From Morinoia aosen (taxonomy: Eukaryota > Arthropoda > Malacostraca > Amphipoda > Talitridae), in NCBI GenBank assembly GCA_030386875.1, contig CM059570.1, positions 34,277,422-34,341,421 on the forward strand: 64,000 bases of DNA. Reading direction: 5' to 3'. The notes under the pieces are model-generated. The model was given only the letters and a program-made list of their open reading frames with translations, ran no database searches and was not told where the DNA came from. The position numbers were made by a program, and so were the translations under genes. Positions 11,608-24,900 of this stretch are shown here, piece after piece. Each line of letters starts with the position of its first letter. Position 1 is the stretch's first letter.

Positions 11608-13330
11608 ACATAACATACAAAAACATCACTATCAAAAGGACTATTGAACTTCAGAAAGAAGGTTATGAAATCGAAAAACTATTAACAAATATCCTGGAAC
11701 CGCACTGAATGGAAACAATTTTTTCCTTCTATGTAAAAATAATCAGACAAAACATTCCAGGGGAGAAATCTTTCTGACATGAAATGTTTCTTTTCATCTG
11801 TCTGAACAACTTGTGCTGTTTATGTACCCCCACGAACGAGTAAGATGAATTATTATATGATGATCCCTGTTTTACTGCTTCTTACATAGTACACATTTTG
11901 TACAGTGCTGCACAATTCAAGAGCAGCACTTGAACTTTCCGGAGTTTGCAAACAAAGTCCCCACTGAGCTACCACAAACACTGCAAGGAATGCAAGGGAC
12001 AGAACTGTCTTTGGTTTGGTTTAATTAGGACTACCTATCTATTGAACGCAAAATAAAAACGACAGAAGCATAAAAACTAAGCGGCATTATCCTACCAACT
12101 ACAAGGAAATCGTCTATGAATTCTGTTTTGTAGTATTTTGTTATGCTAAGCTGGAGAGTTTCTCTTAAAAGATGAGAGTATTTGCATACTAGCTATACTC
12201 TCTAGACTAAGCTTTAAAAACTATGCGAGACCTATACACAAATAAGTAACTTAGGTAGCAGCAGCCTGGAAACTCTTTGGTAGTTAATATTAGGTAGTCC
12301 AAAATCTGCTGAGCTCGTTACTGTTCTAATTTCCAAACTTTAAATAATTTCAAATGCTTACATTAAACATAAACGATCTAATGACCTTGGACCATAAAAC
12401 TATTGCAAAATGATAAACCAGTTAAAGAATCTTGGGTTATCTTGCTCAGGCTGAGACGATAAAAAATGAACACGGTTGTAGGCAGAGATTACTTAGCTCT
12501 CGAATGAAATTACATTATGTAGCAGATACGACGTGAAGAATAACTATCCACTTTAAATGATGGAACGATGTGAAAAAATTTTAGAAGAGATGGGCCATAA
12601 TAAAACCATAACAAAATAACAAATGAAACCTAGATCGAAAATATCCAAGTACGTACTAATAAATTTTATACAGACCAAAGAAAATAATGAAGCTTATCAA
12701 GTAAGAAGCTACCACGAGACACAAAGGACTAAGTATGAAAGGAAACACAATAGACAATAAAACACGATCTTAACGGAAAAAACGATGGAACTATCAACAC
12801 AAACGCAAAGTCACGTAAAAAGAGAGTACCCTTCCTGTCGTAACAGACGCACTTCCAGCTTGCTTTCAACAACCATATCACATCACTGTTTAGCGCAATC
12901 ATCATTGCTCAACAGCTTGATAAAACTTTATACCCTTCTCTATTTTAACTTTCAATGTGGACAGCATACCGTCGTTAAACACACCCATAGACAAGACTAT
13001 AATATTACTTGCAAAGGAAAGTTGAGAAAATTCACGATTTTCAAGCACTACTGCTGCTTTTGACCATAGCTTCCTTTGAACGAAACTTTATTCAACATGC
13101 TTAAAGATTCTTTTGCAATGTATACAATGCAAATTCCATAAAACTACACCACAGATGAGATTCGTCTTCACAGTTAAAACGCAGATTGAAAGTTTTCCTT
13201 TTTAACTGTAATCAATTTCATGATTTAAGACTCCCTAGTCACAACAAAGGTGATCTCAAGAGAACGAAGAGAAGGGACTATTTAGCGTGGGCTGTAGAGA
13301 ACGGGAATTTTACGAACAAGATGTGATTTT
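11608..13330. other. No recognisable gene
   Basis: AT-rich intergenic DNA between LINE copy A and a SINE-like repeat; only short unsupported ORFs. Confidence 0.6.
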
Positions 13331-13334
13331 CCTC

Positions 13335-13590
13335 AGGATACCCCGCGCATAAGAACGACAGCAAGATAGGAAGGAAGAGAGAGAAAAAACAGAAGAGAGA
13401 GCGAAGAAGGCATGAAAACTGAATGAAGTTGAGTGGGCACAAAATAAAGACTTTCGAAGGTCTTATCTGCAGCTGAGGTAGCTAACAACAGTATCTCCCT
13501 TGGGGGTGCCAGTCCCCCATAGCATACGATGGATAAGCCTGACTCAAATCTATGAAGTATCCTATGCCCTACTGAAGGCACAGTACTACA
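13335..13590 (-). mobile_element. SINE-like repeat, family 2 (approximate limits)
   Basis: Shares GAAGGCATGAAAACTGA and a GAGTGGGC block, then a CCC(C/T)GGGGG(C/T) block followed by CATAG, with 58955-59310 on the same strand. A purine-rich middle links the blocks. The CATAG-side module also resembles family 1 repeats, so the two families may be related. Limits are uncertain and no target-site duplication was found. Confidence 0.5.
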
Positions 13591-13599
13591 AAACTGCGG

Positions 13600-16500
13600 T
13601 GAAAAACTCAAGTCACAGAGAAAAAAAGTGTTCAAGTGCAACAAAAAGAAACGGGCAAATTTGTAAAAATGTAGAGATTATATGGAAGGACGTTCATTGC
13701 AAATTCCTAAAACTCGAATTATATCTAGTCATTAACAACTACATAAGAACAAAGTTCAATCAGTACAATTGTAATGGACGCAGCTTTCGTCTTTCACGAA
13801 TTTATGGACGACATCTCCATACAGTTTCAGCAATGATATTATATCTTAAAGTTAATTTTATAGTTACACATAATGAGAAGAGACCGGCGTCTTAGACGGA
13901 AGTTCGATGATTGTGAAGCTGATATGTGCACTTGGAAGAGGACATGAAAAGTTTAGCTAGCTAATTCAAATTTGGTGAAGTTCAACAATCAAAGCGTAGG
14001 TACAGCGCAATTTCAACGGCATCGAGTCAATGAATTACCAGATAGGAAGAATGTTCATGTTAACATAGCTATGTAATAATAATAATCCTAACCCAGAAAC
14101 TAAATTACTGTGCTATCTCATTCAGGATAACTGTTGTCTCAAGACTTGTGTAGAACAGACAGGCTATTGCGTACATATGGGGAAAAAACCATTCATCAGT
14201 CAGAGAAGAGCTTCAATTCATGCTTGCTTCCTGAATTTGAAATATAAATACTATATACGTTTTAAATTTTTAATTTTTAACCAAGAAGCGGAAATTCACC
14301 GTCTGACAGCAACTTCACCATATGTACCACAGAGCGTCAGGAAGAGTAAACATTTACTCAAAGAAATAAAGCTCGCTTAACATTTTCTTCGTAAATTCCT
14401 TGGATTCTCATGAAGCATGCTTGTGTGGTCACACGAGAATTACTTTTCTCATTCTCAATGGTCCATTAACGTACATTCAGTCAGTAAACTTCTCAATACA
14501 GCCTCCACATTGTCCAGACTATTGACCAAAGCAAAACACGCGGAGTTCATACAAGTTCATTACTGCTTTCACGCAGCGAGGGTTCAGAACCGCGATGGTC
14601 AGCGTATAGCCGGGAGCCCTATTCTAACGGTAAGCTAATTAGGTAAACAAAATTACTGCATGAAAATAACCAATCAGGAAGAAATGTTAAGATATCTAAA
14701 ATTACTCAGTCTTGAAAATGATAAAACAATTAAATGGGTCGACCACTGATTCAGCAATGTAACTAAAGGAGAATGTAGTAGGCAGACGAAATTAGAAGCC
14801 ACTTTTCAATAGAATTACAGGAAGACAGAAATTCAACATTTACTTCGTCTTCGTCAAAGCGCAAAACAATCTCATTAGTAGGCGATGAACGTCATTAAAT
14901 CGATTGAAAACGCACTTTATGGAAAAAAGTTATGGAGTAAAGAAGAGTTTGAAATGATCACTTGAAGCACAGCACACACACTATGCTTGGCGTGAGAGTG
15001 CTAATTTTTTTCCTATGACCTCTCTTGTACGAATATAAGTTGTTGAACAGTACAAGCGTGTTTGGTCAAATAACTGAAAGGTAGCCAAAGCCAGCGGCAC
15101 CGGATAAAACGTTTTTTTGATAAAGGAATAAATTACTCCTCTTTCTTCTCACTAAACATATTTACTGAAAACCTATTCACGAAGAGTTGTTCCGAAAGCC
15201 ATAGGAAAGCGCTAGGATAAATAATATCATGCATATAAACATATAGCGGTATTCACAATCATATATATAAAAATAAATATATTTTGAACTAAAATATACC
15301 AACATAAAGCTTCATAAATATGATACATAACAATATGTTCAAAAGATGCAGGAGCAAAACAATCCAAACGAAAATGAAGCAAAACTCTGCAAACGAAATT
15401 GAAGCGAAACTCAATTAACGAATTAACGAATGACGCTAGGCAAAGTTGTCGCGATGAGGAATAAAAAAACAACTTGAACGACAGTTAGTTTGCAACCTAA
15501 ATATTACATTCCAGCTAATTCATACTATGAGCAGTTTTTACTCTAAAACACTTCTAGAAATCAGTAGACTTCATAATACAGTTAAATTTCATAACGTCAA
15601 AACTTTCCAACTATATTTTGATCAATTAATCTGGCACGCTGGACAAGGAGTTAAAATGTTTTATTCATTTAAAATAACGCGACTGTACTCTAATATAAAC
15701 GTACTCGGGTAAATAATTTCAGTCGATACGCCAAAAATCTTAATAGTGGCTATTCTTGACCTCTGTTTTAAGTGATGTATTTAACCAAACAGTGATGGAG
15801 ACGGTAATTGAGCAACAATACTTAGGTTTCCTATGATCGTTTATTCAATTTCACTATTTGCCACTAAAGCTTGAGCAGAAGGAAATTTCTGTTCACCAAA
15901 GAACGAGTTACTGTACTATGAATTGACGTAACATAGGGAAAGATTGCTCGAGACGTTTTTATACTAACGAGAAACGTATTTTTCGTAATTACGTGGACAC
16001 TTCAACTATTCATTTTTATTCACTTGTAGATTTAAGCAATAAAATACCGCAGTGAAGATAAAATCATGTCTTGTACGAGACATCATTAAACGCAGAAGAG
16101 TCCTGCCCTTCTCAATCACGTGATGCTCAAAACTTTTATTGAAACAACAACCAACGTTTTAAATCAGGCCATTCCTGAGTACTTTAAACATTTCGAATTA
16201 TGTGCTAATTTTCGCATCGTAATGCAACTAATGTAGCGCCACTTATATTAACCATGTTTTAATGTATACCTATGAAAACAATATTGGTATTTGAAAACAT
16301 ACTGAAGTTCTCCCAAGAAATAATCCGTATGCAAAATTGCTTCATCAGCAACCATCGAAAATAATTCTTAACTGAGCCAAAACAACAATGCAGGAGCAAG
16401 AAATAGAAATTGATGTCACAGACCGGGATAAAATAAATCTACAATTCAAAAATACAGTTCACATTTAAAACGAAATACGAATCCGTGGGTCATTAATTTC

Positions 16501-17780
16501 AAAAGAGATTCAAACGCTTGGGCAAGAGGGAAAAGAAATTGTAATCTCCTTCGAAAATAATTGACTTAAATCAAAGTATATCTAAAAAGAAAATAGATTA
16601 CTCTACAGCGCATAGTTCAGAACATATCGAAGATACAAATGCACCTTATTAAGTATATTAAAATTAGCACAGAAAAGTGAATCCAAACTGCGACCAAAGA
16701 AAACATGTGCAGCACAAGTAATCCAGTTAAAGATTCCAGTCGAGCAAGCGATGCTGAATATCAAACATCACATTAGAATAAGACTTATTTGGAGTTACAC
16801 GAGACTCGTCTATTCAACATTAGGAATACTTAATCTAGCTTCAGTATTAAAAAGATTTATAAAGTAAAGCAGCTTCAATACAAGATTCATAGCACGACAC
16901 CAAACTACAGTATAAAGGATTCAAGACCAGCAACGCCGGCGTGTCCGAGATAGACATCACACACACAGAACTCTACGCTGATGAGCAAAATAGTAGAAAT
17001 GCTTTCAGGAAGATAACATGTCACAATACTGACCGGTAGCTACGCTTGGCATATCATAAAATATGAATATAAAAATTCTTTAACCAGGCAGTGAGGAGAG
17101 CTTTCTTGCTGATACCCTCACAAACATTTCTGTTCACTACCAAGTCGTTCAACGGATGTTAGATAATTTGCATAGTCCGAAATATCTCGACAGGATAAAG
17201 TGCGCAGAAGAGAGTGTTTTGCAACCCATGCTCAGCATTATTTCATTACTGTAACAATAAAAATTAGAATTGTACTGTTCTCGGTAATTTCTGAGTAATT
17301 TATTTCTTCAGTGCATTAGCTCACATTATTGAAACGACCTCAAGACATCACCGCCGAGTAAGGGTATTCATCACTGCCGTACCCAAGTAGTTTGAATTTT
17401 CTAACTGCTACGTATTTTCAAAAAGCATCGTCGTAATGAACGTTACTCCAACCACTTAAATCCATAGACTTAGTGAAAATTTATTACAAAATATTCATAT
17501 TGTCCATTCGTAAGGTCTCGTTTGAAATTTTGCTCTGGCGTCCAATTTTTGCGTTAATTTCCTAGAGCTTCAAGATAATACCGTGTTTCGTAGGTTATGG
17601 TGCTCTATGATATGGACCGAGTCAAACTGTACGTTTTCTCAGTCTGACGTACAGTGAAAACCATTCCTCATTTCATCTAGCTGCTCTATAAAGACTTGCG
17701 CTTTTAAAAGGAAATTACTTCAAGAAGGAAATTTAATAAAATGGTATCTCGTTCACGAAGAATTTTAAAAGTATAAAAGC
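13600..17780. other. No recognisable gene
   Basis: AT-rich DNA downstream of the DOCK gene. No family motif in any frame and no tandem array. Its right edge may include the DOCK 3' UTR. Confidence 0.55.
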
Positions 17781-17783
17781 TTT

Positions 17784-17824
17784 TTTATTCCCTTAAAAAC
17801 CATGCAATTATGCTATGCTTTATT
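17784..17824 (-). promoter_or_regulatory. Candidate polyadenylation signals of the DOCK gene
   Basis: Two AATAAA hexamers on the minus strand (17819-17824 and 17784-17789) are the first I found downstream of the stop at 18543. They would give a 3' UTR of about 0.7 kb. No transcript evidence. Confidence 0.25.
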
Positions 17825-18542
17825 AATACTTGAGATGAAATAAAAACGGCTTTAAATAGCTCATGACAAGAATAGCTGCCTCTTTCGTGACTGGTGGAGA
17901 TGACTTGCATAATTTGAACTTTGTGAAGCAGCTGCCTCTTTCTCGCATATGATTGTTGCTTTTACTGAAGGGCTTCAATAAATACTTCTATATTTATACA
18001 AAACCTATTTTTGATCAATAAGAAAAAGTATAGGTGACCAAGATTTTTTAGTTAATGTATCATTTCTGTTCTAAATATACAGGATTGATGAAAGTGTGAA
18101 AACGCGTAAGAAACCTAAAAGAGGGCAGCAAATAAAGATGCATGCGCTATTTTTAAGCCTTCACTTTCGAAAGGTTTAAAAGTGATGAAAGAACTAAAAT
18201 ATCACCAATTTTACGGTTTCCCTACATAAAAACAAAGCGTAAATTCAATAAGGCAAGTAACGCCCCGCCCCATTGGGTTTACGCTCGCACAGAAAGACCA
18301 CTAAACATAAGCAAGCAGTACCAATGAATTTAAGGTTACGCGTCCACCATGGTCTCCAGCAATTGCATACCTGGAAACCTAAAGTAGTAAACCCACTAAA
18401 ACCGCAGCAAAATAGATTTTAAGGGAGACCGGTGAAAGTATTAAAAGTAAATGAAGATGTAAAAAAGCTTCAAAGTTACAGAAGTGATACACAGGACTGA
18501 TACTGACCAATGGAAAGAGCTGCTGGAGAAAAATACTCCTGT

Positions 18543-18950
18543 TTAGAGGTGTGGTGGAGGAGGTGCATAAGGCTGCCGCAGCCGAGGCGGGATGGAGTAG
18601 TTCTCTGACGGCCCCTCTTCACCAAGCTCGTCCAGCAAAGAGACTTCTCCACTCATGATGGCGCTCATCTCTAACTCGGACACCAAAGGCGTCAGATCCT
18701 CTCGCGACCCATGGGACGAGGATTGCAGCGACTCACTGGGTGAGTGCGGGGTTTGAGGGGTGCTTGAGGACGTGGAGAGCTGCTTGGGGGGAATGGGAGG
18801 GGGAGGTGGTGAGCGCAGGGCGCGCGGAGATACCTGAGACACCGAGGATGAGGTCGAACAGAAACTAAGGCCGTCGAATGAGTGGTGAAGAGAGGCAGCC
18901 GTCTCGTTCACGGCGTCCTCCGATGCCATTAGGGACGATGGCGAAGACAC
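18543..18950 (-). CDS. spg: DOCK exon 20, terminal exon with stop
   Basis: Acceptor CTGCGCAG|GTGTCT opens 408 nt in phase 0, ending with a stop at 18543. It reads VSSPSSLMASEDAVNETA, then RSPPPPPIPPKQ, a Ser/Thr-rich stretch, an acidic patch (LLDELGEEG) and RQPYAPPPPHL at the C terminus. PPIPPK is a Crk-type PxxPxK ligand. Confidence 0.9.
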   Translation of the reverse strand: MSSPSSLMASEDAVNETAASLHHSFDGLSFCSTSSSVSQVSPRALRSPPPPPIPPKQLSTSSSTPQTPHSPSESLQSSSHGSREDLTPLVSELEMSAIMSGEVSLLDELGEEGPSENYSIPPRLRQPYAPPPPHL

Positions 18951-21900
18951 CTGCGCAGGTAGTAACTTACAGATTCCGTCAGTAGTCAAACAAATCAAAA
19001 CGATCTACAATAATTCCTCTAATAATTCCTTGTTAAAAAAAAATTCAATCACCAAATTAAGATTCAAATATCTACAATAGATATTATTGGTTACATATTC
19101 GAATTAATGACAAAATCTCTAACGAAATAATACTGGATCATTAATTTTAAATTCATGAAATGTTGATTGAACACAGAATCTAGTCTATCTACCCAGCTTG
19201 GAAATTTGAAAATTAAAATTATTTGTTGAAAATTGTTTGTTGATTTGAACCTGTACCTGATTGAGGATTTTCTTGAAGGCAGCGGATCGCTTGGGTAAGA
19301 CAGGAGGTGGAGCGTCGTCTTGCCTCACGCTGGTCACGCTGGAGCGCCCGCTCGCACGGTCACTCCCTGTAATAACGGCACTCGACTGATGTGCTAGCGA
19401 ACGATATTGCTCGCCAGATGCGTGAATGAAGAATTAACCCTTTAACGCCCACATTTTTATACTCAAATTACCGTTATGACAACCACTATCACTAAACCGA
19501 CACTGGCATTAGGTAGTCACTGTTATCAAGATGGGGAAAGAACTGCCACTCGGCAGTGAAGTTCAAAGGACACACTAGTGAACAAATTGAATAAGAAATA
19601 CAATGTATTATTGTTATTTTTGAAATAGGACCGTACAGTCCACTTGGGTGTTAAATGGTTAAGCTTTTATCTTCAGTATATTTTCACTCATATTACCGTA
19701 ATTATTTCCACCATCATTAGACTTACTCTGGCATAAGGTAGTGACCGATATTAGAATGAGGCAGGAGCTGCCACTCGGCAGTGAAATCCAAAGAACATAC
19801 TAGGGGACAAATTTTACAAGAAATACAGTATATTGAGAATATTTTCAGAAATGGACGTCCTAGCAAGAAGGGGACTAGAATAAATAGATGCACGCATCAA
19901 TGAATGCACTCATCAGAATAATATCAGATAACTTGCGAAGTAAAATAAAATAGGGTAGTTTGATTATCTGTCAAGCAGAAACTGAGGGTGAAATTGCTTG
20001 AAATATAAGATATCTTAAGTGATATGTGGAGAAAGGAGAAAGATTTGTGATTTCTTTTTAAAGTGTAAAACAAGATAACTGTAGGCTCTCTTTCGGCCTA
20101 CGATGTTATAGGGGAATACACTTCCCTTTACCTCACGGTTCAATAAATTGAAACTAGCCCGTTGGGTGCTCTCATGATTTATTTCAGGGAACATGAACAA
20201 ACATTAGTCCTTTTAACGGTAGCACAGTAGTAGCAAACAATGATAACAGCAATGACGTTGGCAAGTTTCAAAATATTGAGGAATTGCGAGGTGTCTGGAA
20301 AGATAAAGAATAAAGCTAAATAAGACTGTAACAAGAAATAAATGAATATGCATATGTCATCAATATATTTCTCAGTATAATCAAATCCAATGTACCTAGA
20401 AATAAACAAAGACAATTCAATAGTGCCGATTGTCACGCATCTGGCGCCTAGAAATCTACCTAGCATTACCACGCTGGGATAATTCTTTCAATTATCTTTT
20501 AAGAAGCATGGACGGCGCCAACAATAACATTCCACAACTGGTATGTAATTTCAATCGTCTGGTACATAGAAAAAATGGTCATGTTAACGACTAACAATGT
20601 ATGAACATAGCTAACTCTTTAATAACAATTTTAGACAAAGAAAACAAGAAATAGATTCATCAGTTCTCATCAGGCATTCGACTGATATCACTATATCAGT
20701 GTAAGATATTTGTAATGCATATGTATGAAACACGTGGCCAAACCTCATTACCGATAATTCTCCTCAGCTAGTTTTTAGACGAAACGGCGAATTAACAATA
20801 TTGACGATTGTGAAAGGAACATAATGATCAAATTTAAGTAGAAATAAAATAGGAATTGACAGAACAAGAAATCAACTGATTTTTTTACATCATTAATAAA
20901 AATACAGAGGAAAAAACAATATACATCAATAATAAATGATTAATATGTTACAACCTAAATTTGTGAGCAGGACACTGGTAACAATTTTCATCGGAATGTG
21001 GCACGCGGAGTGAGCGAGAAATTTTCCTTCTCTACCAGTACACATTAGTACAGAACCTACTAAATGAGCACCTATGAAAATATCCCGACCCAATAGAGAA
21101 AATAATGAAAAATAAGGTTACACAGAAATTTTGAAGAAATTAATAAATAACAATAAAATTGAAATTTTTTTGACTATGAGTCGCTGCTTATGAAAAAACA
21201 TACGAGGTCTGTCAAGGTGAAAAAGTCGATAATACAAGATAGGTAGATGTAGCACCAACAATGAGGTGAAGTCTGTTGTGGTTAAGACCACGACACTTCC
21301 AGATGGTGACGAACGAGCGTTGGTTCATGGTTAAGAGCCAAATTAATGAGTTAGCGTGAATTAGTGTTGCATTCACAATGACCGGAAGTCTTGTTAATGT
21401 TGATCGGGTCTCACATTAAGGATGGGCGTACGTCGCAAGGATAATGGGCAGATTAGATTAGATGTTGGTTTAATCCACCCTAACCGCAACAAAGGCGTTG
21501 TGTACAATACAATAGTTGTATCCCTCTAAGGAAGAATAATGAGCATGAAACTATATTTTCCAATGAAACTATACATTCGAGTAGGTACTTTCTAATTTCA
21601 TGTCAATTAGAAGTGGTCAACAGGTAATGGAAGTCAATTAGTGAAGGACTGTAGGCAAATTGCAGTACTTTTATTTCGCAAGTTAAGTAATAATTTCAAG
21701 TACCTCTAGGTGGGAGGGGCGGCACGGGCGGCAGAGACTCCTGAGAGTGGTTCCAGTCTTTGCTGGAGGAGTGTTGCGGGCTGTGAGGAAGCGGTATGTT
21801 AATTTATTAGGGGTATAGGAAACGGGATAAGGAACTCTCGGTACGAGGGGCCAACGCGCTTAAAAGCTAGTCGTAGGGCCACGTTAGACAAGAGGTTAAG

Positions 21901-24900
21901 ATACTGAAAACAAGAAAACAATTTACAATGAATTAGAAATAATACGGATGAAAGAGTTACAAGCACCATCTGTATAACAAATCGTTGTAGAAGGGTTTAT
22001 AGAAACTGATCGAGTGGTAAAATAATGAAATACACTACCCTCTTCTGTTGCATCGAAATAGAGAAGGGACAGTTGAATGGCTGTATACAAGGGACTAATT
22101 CCAAGATTATGCAACGGGCATACAAAGCGTACTCGCAATAAGAGATGGTGCTCAAAATTCACAGATACTCAAAGCAATACACATCAAGCCTCATATAACA
22201 TTAATTGCTATTCGTTCGGTATTGACTCAATGAAAATTATAGGAGTTTCTTTCTAAAATGGTGCATTGCGGCCCCAACTTTTTGTACGTAACTCCGCCAC
22301 TTGATGCTCTGTACCTTTGAAGTCAAAATAAGCATCAAACGGGTACATGATATTGATACCAGCTCTATAAAACGGGTCTAAAAAATGCACATTTCGTAGC
22401 TATAACTTTAATAGAAGCGGTTCACGAGATCATAATAAGTTAGATGAAAATGCACACTGAGAAAGAACTAGACGTATCATTCAGTGCTGGTCTACCCTTT
22501 AAAATATGCAGTGATTCTAAAATGCGTACGTCAGTAAAATTTGACCCCAGCCCCATGATACAGCTATCTGCGTGAATATAAATTGCAGATGAGGTAGTTG
22601 TCCTAGCCTTGATCCAGGGCGGTAGCTGACTCCCCTATGCTCTGCAATCCTCTGTCCTAGGGTACGACCAGTGTAACCAATGTACCTGGATGCACACTGT
22701 GCACAACTATATTCAGCTGATGATGGGATTTATCCCAAAACGTTCTAATAATGTTTAGAATTTTATTCTTTGCTTTTAAATTTTTAATCCGAATGAGTGC
22801 TAAGATTAACATATCCACGCTATGTACCTCTCTAGCCATAGAGGGAAATGAAAAATTAGAACCACAAACAAAATAATTCAGCACGGATTTTCAAAATTAA
22901 TTTCGGATGAAGTCAATTGTCAATTAGATTTTCTTCGACCACAGGACAAATTCTGTCTATCCATGCTTTAGTCACTGCTCCATGGTGAGAACGTTACAAT
23001 AAACACCTAAAAATAGAACCATGCATTGACATCTCAACATGAGCTTAAACTTGAAAAGCCTTGTGAATAACTTAGTTTTCAATGCTAACATTAACACAAC
23101 TGATACGTCGTTAATATTTTGAAAACTGTATTAGTGAGAGTAACATAGTGACCCAAACCATTACCTGTGTCGGAGAGCATTAGGAACGACGAACTCGTAG
23201 GAGTTGGTGGTGCGGGAGAGAGGATGTGGTGAAGTGCCTCTGCTGTCTCCCCCACCTCCCACCACCACAGACCTAGGACGACCTTCCCTGCCCCCTCCGT
23301 TGCTCCCCACACTGCAGTCATCGCCTCGCACCTCCTAAGCCACGACAATATTTTCATCAGAAAACAATGTTGTCAAAAATACACTAGAAATTATAATGCC
23401 TAAAAACTGTCATACTATACATCTTGGAAAAGTTTAACAGAAATAATTGAAGATCTCAAACATTGCTTTGAATAGTCATTCAAAGCCTAAAAAATCCACT
23501 GTTAAATGGCATTCGTCAGAAAATTCTAATCAAAACGCAAAACTTTGAGAGCACATTTGAAGAAATTGGCTCAGCAGAAGTCGAAGGAGGGGGATATGTA
23601 GTGGTACTCATCAACACTTTGAGTGCTACGTGACCCACCGGTGGTAATTGAGGGGATTTTCATAATGCTGCTGACCGACCAGCAGTCACTGATTCAATTT
23701 TCATAAATACTCGTACTTTATAAAAACTAAATAAAGGTATGATCTATTTCATGTTTGCTATTTTCGAAATTGATCTCTAGAAATAAATTTAATTGAGTTG
23801 GAAATAGAACTTCAGTTTAACCCACCGCAATTGAAATGCTATCATTCATTGATACTGGTCCGTAATTGAGCAATCTACTTAATGGTACGGAAATGTATCA
23901 ATATGGTCAATGTATTAAGGTTATCGTTTGTTGGTCAATCAAACTCTGTAAATTATTTAGATACCAGATCCTTAACAGAGTTGTTGACACTCGTTGCATA
24001 CGAAAGGGAACTTGCAAACCAGAGGAATAGATACTTAGTGTACGTGAAATAGTATCCGTCAGGACTTCACTAGGATAAAAGAATTGTGGCAAGAATAGGA
24101 CCAGCTTCACACTTCCGATACAAATAGTATGATATTCATGGGTGATAAACCCATTGTATCAGCTCCATCAAAGAACCCTTGTTTACTCAATCAGTTCAAT
24201 CTAAGCAGTTGCCAAAAGCACAAGTATATATTTTTAAAACCTCCAGTTAGCGACTACCTCAACTTACTACAAGCGTTCACACAAGCTACAAATTGGTACA
24301 CTGATTATCATCAGCTCTACAAAGTATCTCAGCAACCACTACAAAAACGGTTTGTATTTAGAATCCAATTTACTGTACGATATCTGTTCAAACACTTTTA
24401 ATACGAGAGTTGTCTCCATTATCATTGGAAAATTAAACTAAAGTTTTAGTTGAACTAAACATTCATTTTTTATTAGCCTTTCAACAAGAATGACCGACCA
24501 CAAACTAGGAGATCATGAAGACACCCACCAGAGGTCTAGAATAGAAGTCATCCTCTTGAGACACGGAGTGATGGTAGTACAGAGAAGAAGACTGTGACGA
24601 GCGCTGTGAGGAGTAGCCGGAGAGAGACGTGCCGCTGCTGCTGCTGTTCACCGCACCACCAGGCACCGGCGGTAGCGGCGAGCTAGAGAACGCGAGACAG
24701 ATTGGGTTATGCATTACTCGCGCAATGACACAATATCTTACACCAGTGTTAAAATCTCACGCCAATAATTACCTGCGAGAGCCAAAGAAATTTCCACAAG
24801 ACGCTCAACATTAAATTCTCACGGATTAAAAATTAAGGAATTGGAAAACAGACGGATCACATGAGAATCTTTTTCATAAAGGAAGCATCAGAATCAATTT

